From positions 1 through 64,000 of the forward strand of contig JBDRZZ010000007.1 of assembly GCA_039804165.1 (NCBI GenBank): a DNA stretch of 64,000 nt. The letters are read 5' to 3'. The notes below the pieces were generated by a model. That model was not told the DNA's origin. It saw nothing but the letters and a program-made list of their open reading frames with translations, and did no database searches. Shown in pieces: positions 1 through 8,050 of the stretch (its first letter is position 1; each line of letters begins with the position of its first letter). This DNA is from a candidate division WOR-3 bacterium (GTDB taxonomy: Bacteria; Hydrothermota; UBA3072). A program made the position numbers and the translations under genes.

Positions 1-138
1 TGTTAGAAGCCCAATTATAGTTTTCTCTATTATTTCTCTTTGCCCAATAATAGATTTACCAATCTCTGCAAGTAAGGTCTCAATTACAGCACTTTTCTCT
101 TTTGTTTCAGCATTAAGGCTTTGCAAATCTATACTCAT
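1..138 (-). CDS. MoxR-family AAA ATPase, N-terminal fragment
   Basis: The first 46 codons of a gene that continues beyond the left edge. Translation from the ATG at 138 gives MSIDLQSLNAETKEK, then IGKSIIGQREIIEKTIIGLL. This matches the start of MoxR-type AAA+ ATPases, in which a short helix and a (V/I)GQ..(V/I)E motif precede the Walker A loop. The Walker A loop itself lies outside the window. A clear Shine-Dalgarno AAAGGAGG (143-150) supports the start. MoxR proteins usually act as chaperone-like ATPases with VWA-domain partners, but no partner is visible here. The family call rests on a short match. Confidence 0.62.
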   Translation of the reverse strand, partial: MSIDLQSLNAETKEKSAVIETLLAEIGKSIIGQREIIEKTIIGLLT

Positions 139-185
139 TTTACCTCCTTTTGGCAAAACTATCTATTTTAGGGAGTGGAATAAAA

Positions 186-213
186 AAATTAATCCTTAAT
201 AGAGAATTGTCAA
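186..213 (-). promoter_or_regulatory. Promoter of the MoxR-like gene
   Basis: Read on the minus strand: TTGACA at 213-208, a 16-nt spacer, TAATTT at 191-186. The predicted start is about 40 nt upstream of the ATG at 138, which leaves room for the Shine-Dalgarno site. It is arranged back to back with the ftsK promoter. Confidence 0.55.
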
Positions 214-247
214 CCCCTTGTCTTAAAGAGCAAATAGGGTATTAAAC

Positions 248-275
248 TTGACATAGTTTCTTATAAATATATTAT
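248..275 (+). promoter_or_regulatory. Promoter of ftsK, leaderless geometry
   Basis: TTGACA (248-253), 16-nt spacer, TATTAT (270-275). The ftsK ATG at 283 starts 7 nt after the -10 box, so the transcript should begin at or next to the start codon. No Shine-Dalgarno site is present. Confidence 0.6.
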
Positions 276-282
276 TTCAATT

Positions 283-2580
283 ATGAAAATATTAAATTTC
301 ACAATAATAATTGTTCTTATAGGGCTTATAATAAGATCTCTTATAGTTACAGTAAAAGAAATGGACCATAGAAAAAAAATGATTACAAATGGGATAATAA
401 TCTTATTCTTATCCATTCTTATTCTTGGTTCTCTTATCTCTTATTCTCCTAAGGAAAGTTTTAAGGAAAATTTTGGAGGAGTAGTTGGAGCTTTTATTGC
501 CAAAAGCCTTTATGACACTTTTGGCATTCTTTCTCTACCTTTACCATTAATTTTAATAATTGCAGCTTTTGCCTTATTCAAAAATAACATTAAATTAATA
601 TTTTATCGGATTGGAGGATTATTTTTGGGACTTTTCTTTATATCCTTAATGGCTGTTTCTTTAAATCAAAAAATTCCCACATCAAGTAAGGGAGCGTTTG
701 GCACATTTATTAGCTCTTTCCTAATATCTAAATTAAGTCTTGGAGGAAGTATTACATTACTGATTTTTCTTTCTTTATTAATTTTCTATGTGTATCTCCA
801 ACCCTCTTATAACATAATTAAATCAATCTTCCAAATAATTGGGAGAAAAACAAAAGGGATTCTACCTAAAAAGGAAGAAGTTCCTATCTCAGTAAAAGAG
901 GAAGAAAGAGAAGAAATAGAAATAAAACCAATAGAAAAAAAACTCCAGAAACCTTCAATCTCTATTAAAGAAAAAACAAAAGAAGAAGACCAGGAAGAGT
1001 TCAAAAGAAAATTTTTGGACTCGCTTAAAGACCCTGTTCCTGTGGAGTGGATGACTCCAGAAACAATAAATAATTACAAAAACATAATAGAAGGGAAATT
1101 AAAAAGTTTTGGAATTACAGGAAAGATCACAGGAGTCTCAAGAGGTCCTGTTGTCAGCCGATTTGAATTTAAACCAGATCTTGGTATAAAGCTATCTAAA
1201 ATCTCTAATCTTGCAAACGATATAGCTCTTGCGCTCCATTCTGAGAAAATAAGAATTATAGCTCCAATACCTGGTAAAGGAGTAGTTGGGATTGAAGTCC
1301 CAAATAAAACAAGAGAAACAGTTTTCCTTAAAGAATTAATTGAAAACGAAACATTCCAAAACAATACCTCTATAACTTATGTCCCTATTGGCAAGAATAT
1401 AACAGGACAACCTTTTTATTACTCAATAGCTTTGATGCCTCATTTACTTATTGCAGGCGCTACAGGCTCAGGGAAATCTGTTTTTATAAATTCAATTATC
1501 ACTTCCCTTTTATACAAGGCAACCCCAGATGACATTCGTTTTATTTTGATAGATCCAAAAAGAATAGAACTTTCCATTTACAATGGGATCCCTCATTTAA
1601 TTAGAAGTGTAATAACAGAACAATCTATTGCGATTCAGTATTTAAATAAAGCACTTGAGTGTATGGAACAAAGATATAAAGAATTCGCGAGAGTTGGTGT
1701 AAGAGATATTCAAGGATATAATAGTAAAATAAGAGATAAAAAGCCATACATTCTTATAATTATTGATGAGCTTGCTGACTTAATGATGCGAAGTGGTAGA
1801 GAGGTTGAAAATGCAGTAATAAGACTTGCTCAAATGAGCAGAGCAGTTGGAATACATCTAATTCTTGCAACTCAAAGACCATCAGTAGATGTTATTACAG
1901 GGCTTATAAAAGCTAATTTCCCAGCAAGAATAGCTTTTCAAGTCGCCTCTATCCACGACTCTAAAACCATTCTCGACACAAAAGGAGCTGAAAAATTGCT
2001 GGGTGGTGGGGATATGTTATTTATACCCCCAGATGAAGGAATCCCAAAAAGATTTCATGGACCACTCATAACAACAGAAGAGACAAAAAGAATTGTTTCT
2101 ATAATTGGATTTGCTCATCTTAAAAATTTATTAAAAACAAAATTTAGTAACGCTGAAGAAATCTGTGCTCTTGCAGAGGAAGAAGAAATGTTAGATGTTA
2201 TTGCAGATAGAACCTTACCCGGGGCTCCTGAAAGAATTGAAGAATTCAGTAAACTCCTAAAACTTCGCCTTGGTATTGATGAAACCACATTCACTGAATT
2301 TATAGATAACTTAGAATACTATCCACCCACAGAAGAAATTGAAGAATTCCTTTTGGAAGAAAGAGCTGAGGGAGAAATTGGAGAGTTAGATGAGCTTTAC
2401 GAACAAGCCAAAGAGATAATAATAGAAGAGCAAACAGCTTCTGTTTCTCTATTGCAAAGAAAATTAAAGATAGGGTATGCAAGAGCTGGTAGATTGATTG
2501 ATCAATTGGAAAAAACCGGTGTTGTAGGTAAATTTAAAGGTTCAAAGCCAAGGGAAGTTTTAATAAAAAAGGAGAGATAG
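283..2580 (+). CDS. ftsK: DNA translocase FtsK/SpoIIIE
   Basis: Septum-anchored ATP-driven DNA pump that clears chromosome termini during division. At 765 residues it is close to SpoIIIE and much shorter than E. coli FtsK. Hydrophobic segments lie at about residues 4-24, 33-55, 80-99, 108-126 and 155-172. A charged linker follows (about 190-245), then the RecA-like motor with Walker A GATGSGKS near residue 392 and Walker B ILIIIDELADLMM. The C-terminal winged-helix gamma domain ends the protein (KLKIGYARAGRLIDQLEKTG). The extra first hydrophobic segment before the usual four could mean the true start is Met33, but the promoter fits Met1. It heads an operon: the next gene starts on the last base of its TAG stop. 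Confidence 0.95.
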   Translation: MKILNFTIIIVLIGLIIRSLIVTVKEMDHRKKMITNGIIILFLSILILGSLISYSPKESFKENFGGVVGAFIAKSLYDTFGILSLPLPLILIIAAFALFKNNIKLIFYRIGGLFLGLFFISLMAVSLNQKIPTSSKGAFGTFISSFLISKLSLGGSITLLIFLSLLIFYVYLQPSYNIIKSIFQIIGRKTKGILPKKEEVPISVKEEEREEIEIKPIEKKLQKPSISIKEKTKEEDQEEFKRKFLDSLKDPVPVEWMTPETINNYKNIIEGKLKSFGITGKITGVSRGPVVSRFEFKPDLGIKLSKISNLANDIALALHSEKIRIIAPIPGKGVVGIEVPNKTRETVFLKELIENETFQNNTSITYVPIGKNITGQPFYYSIALMPHLLIAGATGSGKSVFINSIITSLLYKATPDDIRFILIDPKRIELSIYNGIPHLIRSVITEQSIAIQYLNKALECMEQRYKEFARVGVRDIQGYNSKIRDKKPYILIIIDELADLMMRSGREVENAVIRLAQMSRAVGIHLILATQRPSVDVITGLIKANFPARIAFQVASIHDSKTILDTKGAEKLLGGGDMLFIPPDEGIPKRFHGPLITTEETKRIVSIIGFAHLKNLLKTKFSNAEEICALAEEEEMLDVIADRTLPGAPERIEEFSKLLKLRLGIDETTFTEFIDNLEYYPPTEEIEEFLLEERAEGEIGELDELYEQAKEIIIEEQTASVSLLQRKLKIGYARAGRLIDQLEKTGVVGKFKGSKPREVLIKKER

Positions 2581-3092
2581 TGATAATTCTTTTATTTTTT
2601 TCATCAATATTAGAAGAGATTTCAGAAAAATTAAAAGAAGTTAGAGCTATTGAATGTAACTTCACGGAAATTTTAATTGTTAAGGGAGACACTTTAAAGT
2701 TCAGAGGTTCTGTTTATGCAGAGAAAAAAAGAGCAAGAATTGATGTTTATAAACCAGAGAGACAAATTATGATCTTTATAAATGATTCTATTTTTTTATG
2801 GACAGAAAAAACAAATCAGGTTTTTCGTAGAAAAGCTCCTATAATTTTTTATAATGTTTTATTTTCCCCAAACTTAAACTACAAAATAGACTCTACTTCA
2901 TCTGGGTGGATTTATTTATCTCCATTAAAGGATGAACTCATTTATCCAATTTCTGTTCTTCTCAATAAAGACCTCTTACCCAAAAAAATTCGCTTTGCTC
3001 AAGAAGAGGGGAGTGGTGTTTTTACATTCAGTTCGTATAAGTTAAACAAAAAATATCCAGAAGGGTTCTTCTCTTTAGATAAGATGAATTAA
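2580..3092 (+). CDS. LolA-like periplasmic lipoprotein carrier
   Basis: 170 residues, with a GTG start overlapping the last base of ftsK. A short hydrophobic N-terminus (MIILLFFSSI) may act as a signal peptide, though it lacks the usual basic residues. The body has the LolA pattern: an aromatic/acidic first strand (ECNFTE), a G-rich turn before a Lys/Arg strand (FRGSVYAEKKRARIDVYKPERQ), then DSIFLW and a QVFRRKAP segment. LolA carries lipoproteins from the inner to the outer membrane. A more distant, LolA-fold protein lies at 59298-59984. The family is fairly sure; being the main LolA is inferred from its house-keeping context after ftsK. Confidence 0.68.
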   Translation: MIILLFFSSILEEISEKLKEVRAIECNFTEILIVKGDTLKFRGSVYAEKKRARIDVYKPERQIMIFINDSIFLWTEKTNQVFRRKAPIIFYNVLFSPNLNYKIDSTSSGWIYLSPLKDELIYPISVLLNKDLLPKKIRFAQEEGSGVFTFSSYKLNKKYPEGFFSLDKMN

Positions 3093-3896
3093 ATGGACAA
3101 TAGAGATAAACTTAATTTCTTAATTTATCTTGCAAAAAAAGCAGGGGTGATTCTTCTTCGCTTGTTCAGAAAGGACTTTGAGATAGAAAATAAAAAGGGA
3201 GCAGAACTTTTGACTACTGCAGATAAAAAATCCGAAAATTTTATTATTGAAGCTCTTTCTAAAAAATACCCCAAAATAGAGATAATAGCTGAAGAAACGA
3301 AACCAAATAACTGGGACGTAGAGGAAGCTTTTATTATTGACCCTTTAGACGGAACGAACAATTTTTCTTTTGGAATCCCCATTTTTTCTGTTTCTATTGC
3401 TTATCAACTTGAAGGAAAATTAAAAATTGGGGTTGTTTATGATCCTATTCATAAGGAATTATTTCATGCAACCAAAGATGGTGGTGCTTTCTTAAATGGA
3501 AAACCTATAAGAGTTTCAGAGAGACTCAAATTAGAAGAATCAATTCTTGCAACAGGGTTTCCCTATATAAAAATAAGAGAGGAAGACTCTAATATTCCAG
3601 AATTTAATGCTCTCTTAATGAAATCAAGGTGTATTAGGCGATTAGGTTCGGCTGCCCTTGATCTTTGCTATGTAGCTTGTGGTCGATTTGATGGATACTG
3701 GGAAAAGCACTTAAAAATATGGGATATCTCAGCTGGTGGTTTAATCGTAGAAGAAGCAGGTGGAAAAGTTACAAATTTCTACAAAGAGAGTTGGAATTAT
3801 AAAAATTCTGATATTATTGCATCAAATGGAAAAATTCACGACAAAATGAAAGAAATAATAGAAAGGGTAAGAAATGAAAAGACCTTCCTGGCATGA
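3093..3896 (+). CDS. Inositol-monophosphatase family phosphatase (SuhB-like)
   Basis: 267-residue Mg-dependent sugar-phosphate phosphatase of the IMPase superfamily. Metal and catalytic motifs are intact: E67-E68 (AEETK), DPLDGT at 83-88 and the C-terminal [15 protein letters not shown]. Likely substrates are inositol 1-phosphate or fructose 1,6-bisphosphate, which sequence alone does not separate. It starts directly after the stop of the LolA-like gene and overlaps the deaminase gene by 23 nt, so it is translated within the ftsK operon. Confidence 0.9.
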   Translation: MDNRDKLNFLIYLAKKAGVILLRLFRKDFEIENKKGAELLTTADKKSENFIIEALSKKYPKIEIIAEETKPNNWDVEEAFIIDPLDGTNNFSFGIPIFSVSIAYQLEGKLKIGVVYDPIHKELFHATKDGGAFLNGKPIRVSERLKLEESILATGFPYIKIREEDSNIPEFNALLMKSRCIRRLGSAALDLCYVACGRFDGYWEKHLKIWDISAGGLIVEEAGGKVTNFYKESWNYKNSDIIASNGKIHDKMKEIIERVRNEKTFLA

Positions 3897-4341
3897 ATAC
3901 TTTATGGAAATAACAGAGTTGGTAAGTAAAAGAGCAACCTGCTTGAGGAGAAAAGTTGGAGCAATTATTGTTCGAAACAAACGTATTTTAACAACGGGTT
4001 ATAATGGTCCTCCTGAGAATATAATTCATTGCGAAGAAAGAGGTGGATGTATAAGAGAGCAACTTAAGATCCCATCTGGAGAAAGGATGGAGCTTTCAAG
4101 AGCAATTCACGCCGAACAAAATGCAATAATTCAGGCGGCAAAAGAAGGAATATCAATACAAAATTCAACTCTATATGTGACAACTCATCCTTGTTTTACT
4201 TGTGCTAAAATGCTTATAAATGCAGGAATAAAAGAAATTATCTATAAAGAAGGCTATCCTGATGAATTTGCGAAAGAAATATTAAAAGAAGCAGGAGTAA
4301 AGGTCATTAAATTTGAAGATCTTTTAAAAGAAGGCTCTTAA
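3874..4341 (+). CDS. dCMP deaminase (ComEB-like)
   Basis: 155-residue zinc cytidine/deoxycytidylate deaminase. The zinc site is HAE (79-81) with PCFTC (Cys107, Cys110). The insert [12 protein letters not shown] is typical of the dCMP deaminase/ComEB branch and not of tRNA or cytidine deaminases. It should convert dCMP to dUMP for thymidylate synthesis. The start lies 23 nt inside the phosphatase gene and it is the last gene of the operon. It converges on the DUF3467 gene only 10 nt away, and no obvious terminator hairpin separates them. Confidence 0.88.
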   Translation: MKRPSWHEYFMEITELVSKRATCLRRKVGAIIVRNKRILTTGYNGPPENIIHCEERGGCIREQLKIPSGERMELSRAIHAEQNAIIQAAKEGISIQNSTLYVTTHPCFTCAKMLINAGIKEIIYKEGYPDEFAKEILKEAGVKVIKFEDLLKEGS

Positions 4342-4351
4342 AGAATTTAAA

Positions 4352-4645
4352 TTAGGCAGGTTTAACCTCTTCAGAAATAATAAGACCCGGAGCCTGTGCT
4401 TCTTTTATTTTACCAAATTTTTCTTCATATTTTCTCACATTATCCTGGAGAGCATTAATTATTCTCTTCATATGTCCGGGACTCGTAATCACTCGAGCCA
4501 CAACACTTCCCACGGGAGGAGAAACTAAAATGAAATCCATAATAAATTCCTCCATTGTATGTAGAACTATCATATGATTCGCATAAGCTCCACTCATTAA
4601 TTCTTCCGGAAACCTCACTTTAACTTCTTGTTTTTTCTCTTCCAT
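4352..4645 (-). CDS. DUF3467 family protein
   Basis: A 97-residue acidic/basic protein with the DUF3467 pattern: a PEELMSGAYANHMIV opening (a family asparagine before the strand), EEFIMDFILVSPP, then RVITSPGHMKRIINALQDN. These small proteins are common in bacteria of several phyla and their function is unknown to me. The start is secured by a strong Shine-Dalgarno AAAGGAGGAA just upstream of the ATG and its own promoter further up. It is monocistronic. Confidence 0.8.
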   Translation of the reverse strand: MEEKKQEVKVRFPEELMSGAYANHMIVLHTMEEFIMDFILVSPPVGSVVARVITSPGHMKRIINALQDNVRKYEEKFGKIKEAQAPGLIISEEVKPA

Positions 4646-4665
4646 AAATTCCTCCTTTTTTATTC

Positions 4666-4693
4666 AAAATACCCTAATTCTCATATTAGTCAA
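4666..4693 (-). promoter_or_regulatory. Promoter of the DUF3467 gene
   Basis: Minus strand: TTGACT (4693-4688), 16-nt spacer, TATTTT (4671-4666), followed by a short leader with a GGAGG site before the ATG at 4645. Confidence 0.55.
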
Positions 4694-4794
4694 GAATTAT
4701 TCAAAATCTCTCCCACTTTAAAAAATAAATTGAATAATTTTTATTTTTAAGACTATATAATAAAATAAAGAATAAAGAAATTTTATTTACGTTC

Positions 4795-4822
4795 TTTTCA
4801 ACTTTGTTATTTTTATTATAAT
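4795..4822 (+). promoter_or_regulatory. Promoter of the sigma-factor operon, leaderless geometry
   Basis: A weak -35 (TTTTCA, 4795-4800), 16-nt spacer and a perfect TATAAT (4817-4822). The ATG at 4830 starts 7 nt after the -10 box, and there is no Shine-Dalgarno site. Confidence 0.55.
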
Positions 4823-4829
4823 TTAATTT

Positions 4830-5351
4830 ATGGAAGACAAACTCTTATTAGAGAAATGTAAAAAGGGAGACATAGAAGCCTACGAAATGTTGGTTAAGAA
4901 GTATATGAAAAAAGCTTACAATGTAGCCTTATACTTCACAAAAAACCCAGCGGATGCTTGGGATATTTCTCAAGAAGGATTCATTAGCGCTTGGAAAGGG
5001 ATAAAGAATTTTGACACAAAAAGCCCTTTTTCCCCGTGGCTATATACAATAATCAAAAATAAAGCATTGGCGAAGTTAAAAAAAGAAAAAAGAGAAGTAA
5101 TAGAGGAAGAGCTACCTCTTAAAATTGCCTCTCCTGAAGAAAATTTAGAGAAAAAAGAAGAAATAATGAAGTTAAAAGAAGCTCTTTTAAAACTTGATGA
5201 AGAAAAAAGGCAAATTATTTATCTAAGACATTATGCTGAGATGAGCTATAAAGAAATCTCCATTGTCTTAAATCTACCTATAGGAACAGTGATGTCTCGA
5301 CTTTATTACGCAAGAAAGGCTTTACTTGAGGAGTTTAAAAAAATTGAATAG
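4830..5351 (+). CDS. RNA polymerase sigma factor, ECF (group 4) type
   Basis: 173 residues with only sigma regions 2 and 4. Region 2 spans about 17-86 (DAWDISQEGFISAWKGI and SPWLYTIIKNKALAKLKK). A charged linker follows, and region 4 lies at about 118-170 (LDEEKRQIIYLRHYAEMSYK, IALNLPIGTVMSRLYYARK-like helix-turn-helix). The next gene overlaps it and encodes a membrane protein of anti-sigma layout, the usual sigma/anti-sigma arrangement. The promoter is a house-keeping type rather than an obvious autoregulated ECF site. Confidence 0.9.
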   Translation: MEDKLLLEKCKKGDIEAYEMLVKKYMKKAYNVALYFTKNPADAWDISQEGFISAWKGIKNFDTKSPFSPWLYTIIKNKALAKLKKEKREVIEEELPLKIASPEENLEKKEEIMKLKEALLKLDEEKRQIIYLRHYAEMSYKEISIVLNLPIGTVMSRLYYARKALLEEFKKIE

Positions 5352-5784
5352 GCTTGAAAAACTTAAAAATAAATATTTTGATGGGACTTTATCCGAAGAA
5401 GAAATGAAACAACTAAAAGAGTTATCTTCCAAAAATAAAAAATTAAAAGAGGAACTGAAAGAAATAGACAAATTAAAGGAGGTGATGAAAATGCTAAGAC
5501 CAATTAACCCCGAAAAAGAGTGGGAAGAGTATTGGAGTTCTCTCTACAATAGATTGGAGAGACGAATAGGATGGATTGTATTCTCTATAGGAGCAATCCT
5601 AACCCTAACTTTTCTTGGGGTTCAGTTTTTAAAGGAGGTAATCAAAGATCCTAAGATTGCTCTTTATGCAAAGGTTGGATTTATATCACTACTGTTGGGA
5701 TTTGTAATCCTTTTAGTGTCAGTTGTAAGAGAAAGATTAACTCTAATAAAAACAGACAGATATTCTAAGGAGGTGAAAAAATGA
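5344..5784 (+). CDS. Membrane protein, probable anti-sigma partner
   Basis: About 146 residues. The N-terminal part (to about residue 65) is a soluble helical domain with SEEEMKQLKELSSKNKKLK, resembling the cytosolic end of anti-sigma factors but without the zinc-finger Cys/His residues. Two membrane helices follow. I chose the TTG at 5344 because GAGGAG (5328-5333) sits 10 nt upstream; an in-frame TTG at 5326 is the alternative. The overlap with the sigma gene suggests coupled translation. The anti-sigma role is inferred from position and layout, not from a recognised family. Confidence 0.6.
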   Translation: MNRLEKLKNKYFDGTLSEEEMKQLKELSSKNKKLKEELKEIDKLKEVMKMLRPINPEKEWEEYWSSLYNRLERRIGWIVFSIGAILTLTFLGVQFLKEVIKDPKIALYAKVGFISLLLGFVILLVSVVRERLTLIKTDRYSKEVKK

Positions 5785-6098
5785 TCTTATCAACTATTGA
5801 TTTTATTCCAGGAAAAGAAATAAAAGAAATTCTCGGGCTTGTTAAGGGAAACACAATTCGAGCTAGGCATATAGGGAAAGACATTATGGCAACTCTTAAA
5901 AATATTGTAGGGGGAGAAATTACTGATTATACAAAGTTACTAGCAGAATCCAGAGAACAAGCCTTGGATAGAATGATAGAAAATGCAAAAGAACTTGGAG
6001 CGGATGCTGTAATAGGAGTTCGTTTTGCAACCTCTTTCGTTATGGGAGGAGCTGCCGAACTTCTCGCATATGGAACTGCAGTCAAATTAAGTAAATAG
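5781..6098 (+). CDS. YbjQ/UPF0145 family protein
   Basis: A 105-residue heavy-metal-binding-like protein of the YbjQ (UPF0145, DUF74) family: it opens with a T-x-D-x-I-P-G-K-E-I pattern (TIDFIPGKEIKEI). It then has GNTIRARHIGKDI, an ESREQALDRMIENAKELGADAVIG helix-strand and a final AYGTAVKL. Known structures of the family are pentameric rings; the cellular role is unsettled. The ATGA overlap with the previous gene and the AAGGAGGTG site fix the start. Being third in a sigma/anti-sigma operon suggests a link to envelope stress, which is inference. Confidence 0.85.
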   Translation: MILSTIDFIPGKEIKEILGLVKGNTIRARHIGKDIMATLKNIVGGEITDYTKLLAESREQALDRMIENAKELGADAVIGVRFATSFVMGGAAELLAYGTAVKLSK

Positions 6099-6110
6099 AG
6101 AAAAATCTTT

Positions 6111-6803
6111 CTACCAACAAGGGAAACTTTTCCCTTTCTCAAAAATTTCTACTCCATCTCCCTTTCCGACAATCACAATATCAACCACATCTAAAAAAAG
6201 GCCGTTTTCTACTACCCCTGGAATCATATTTAGTTCAACTTCCATCTCATACGGGTCTTTAATTTCTCCTAAATTTAAATCTATTATAAAGTTTCCACTA
6301 TCCGTAATAAACTCTTTCCCATTACTCATCCTAAGCTTAGGATTAAACCCGAGTTTTTCAAATTTTTTCAAGACACTGCTTTTACCAAAAGGAACCACTT
6401 CTACAGGAAGAGGAAATTTACCTAATTTTTTTACCAACTTAGAAGAATCAACAACCCATAGATTCTTCTTAGAAATCTTTGCCACTATTTTCTCGAATAA
6501 TAATGCCCCACCCCCTCCTTTAATTCCATTAAAATTCAGATCAACCTCATCGGCTCCATCAATGGTTAAATCAATCTCTTCTACCTCATCGATAGAAACA
6601 AGAGGGATACCTAAAGATTTAGCTAGTTCAGTCGTCGCACGAGATGTAGAAACAGCTTTTATTTTCAACCCTTCCTTTATCATTTCTCCAATCTTTCTTA
6701 TTGCATAAAAAAAAGTAGAACCTGTTCCAAGACCTAAGAGCATTCCATCTTTAATAAAATCAGAAACTTTTGAACCAGCTAATTCCTTCTCTTTCTCTCT
6801 CAT
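6111..6803 (-). CDS. rpiA: Ribose-5-phosphate isomerase A
   Basis: 230 residues, full length. Interconverts ribose 5-phosphate and ribulose 5-phosphate in the non-oxidative pentose phosphate pathway. Diagnostic motifs are GLGTGST (24-30), TIDGADEVD and KGGGGALLFEKIVA, plus the C-terminal NGLFLDVVDIVIVG. A strong AAAAGGAGGA site (6811-6820) and its own promoter lie upstream. It converges on the YbjQ gene with 12 nt between stops. Confidence 0.96.
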   Translation of the reverse strand: MREKEKELAGSKVSDFIKDGMLLGLGTGSTFFYAIRKIGEMIKEGLKIKAVSTSRATTELAKSLGIPLVSIDEVEEIDLTIDGADEVDLNFNGIKGGGGALLFEKIVAKISKKNLWVVDSSKLVKKLGKFPLPVEVVPFGKSSVLKKFEKLGFNPKLRMSNGKEFITDSGNFIIDLNLGEIKDPYEMEVELNMIPGVVENGLFLDVVDIVIVGKGDGVEIFEKGKSFPCW

Positions 6804-6830
6804 AGAAAACTCCTCCTTTTGACTTAAACA

Positions 6831-6858
6831 AATATAAAAGGAAACCTTTTTATGTCAA
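6831..6858 (-). promoter_or_regulatory. Promoter of rpiA
   Basis: Minus strand: perfect TTGACA (6858-6853), 16-nt spacer, TATATT (6836-6831). The leader is about 20 nt and carries the Shine-Dalgarno site. Confidence 0.65.
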
Positions 6859-8050
6859 GAAATGACCTCCTATAACCTAGATAGAGTATACTTTGAGATT
6901 ATAAATATTAAAGTTCAATTCCATATCAAAAGAGATAGTTCCATTTCTCTTTTCGAATAAATTAAGTAAAGGAGTTTTAAGATTACTTCCTTTCCCCTAA
7001 GGTCTTATCTTCCTTCTCTAACTCCATATATTATGAACACCTTCTAACATTCCTTTTTATTTTTATTGCCTTACAGTATCTTAATTACCCCTACACCTTA
7101 CCTCATTAATTATTATTTAATTCTGAATGATTTTTCGTTGGAGAAACACCAGCAATCTCCGAAGTATCATCTATTTATGCAGTTTAAATTAAATAATAAT
7201 TTATTTTACTAAATTTTATGTTTATGCTAAGAAGGGTTGTTTATTAATTTTAAACTTATTTTTCTGTTAAATTACAAGAGAGGAAAATATCAAAATCAAA
7301 AATGCCTTAGAAATTAGAAAGAAGAATATTAACAGCTCGGTTTTAAATTTTCTAAGATTAGAGGAGTCAAAATCAGCCTCATACGTGTGGAATGAGTTTT
7401 TAAATTATTTCTCCTTCTAGAACCATTTGTTGGGGATATTTAAATTAAGATTTTATGAGGTAAAAATAGACGAAAAATTATATTTGCAACTTTAAAGAGA
7501 TATTCAAAAAGATACTTTTATTCTACAGGTATAAGAAAAGATTAAATTAGTGTTTAATAGAATATTCTTATTGATTCCTTTAGATCATCATAGGAAAATA
7601 AAGGAGCAAAATAACGAATCTGCTTTAGAAAAAGGAGAAACTAGTTAAAATAAAAACATTCTGAAAGCAAAATAAAGTATTCTCAAATTTGAAGAATTTA
7701 TAAGAAGCTGTACCTAATAGAGATTAAATAAGGACTTGCAGAAAGGGAAAATTATCTATATAAAGAGAAAAAGCTAAAAAATAGAAAATTATGAAAGATA
7801 AGAAAGAGTTATAAAATTTAAGTTAAATGAAATAGATGCTTGGCAGCTCTTTTAAATTTTGCAGAAAAATGGCCTTGCCTATAAATCCAATATCATAAGT
7901 ATCCCCCAATAAATTTATTAAGAAAGAAATAACTTCATATAAATAGTGAAATATTCCTTAACTTCAAACGTAAAAAATACTTTTTAATAAAAACAAGACT
8001 AGGTTTTATGTTTTACTTCCTTTATGTTATCGGTTTATATCTTCTTTTAC
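6859..8050. other. Gene-free AT-rich stretch of about 1.2 kb
   Basis: No reading frame of useful length on either strand, no RNA gene recognised, and stops are frequent in all frames. It separates the rpiA promoter from the 3' end of the giant protease gene. Short protein-like runs appear: on the plus strand near 7565-7640 (IPLDHHRKIKEQNNES), and on the minus strand near 7110-7170 (DDTSEIAGVSPTKNHSELN). They are too short and isolated to name. An AT-only inverted repeat lies at 7108-7201. The stretch may be decayed coding DNA or a long 3' untranslated region. Confidence 0.5.
7108..7201. repeat. Inverted repeat with a 64-nt inner segment
   Basis: Perfect 15-bp arms AATTATTATTTAATT (7108-7122) and its reverse complement (7187-7201). 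The inner segment carries a smaller hairpin, GGAGA and TCTCC around an 11-nt loop (about 7140-7160). The arms are A/T only, so chance is a real possibility in this AT-rich stretch. It could be a small structured RNA or a relic element end. Confidence 0.35.

Noticed and set aside
6859-8050. Decayed transposase in the gene-free stretch
   Set aside because: Short protein-like runs exist, but none matches a transposase motif I can name, and no target-site duplications were found.
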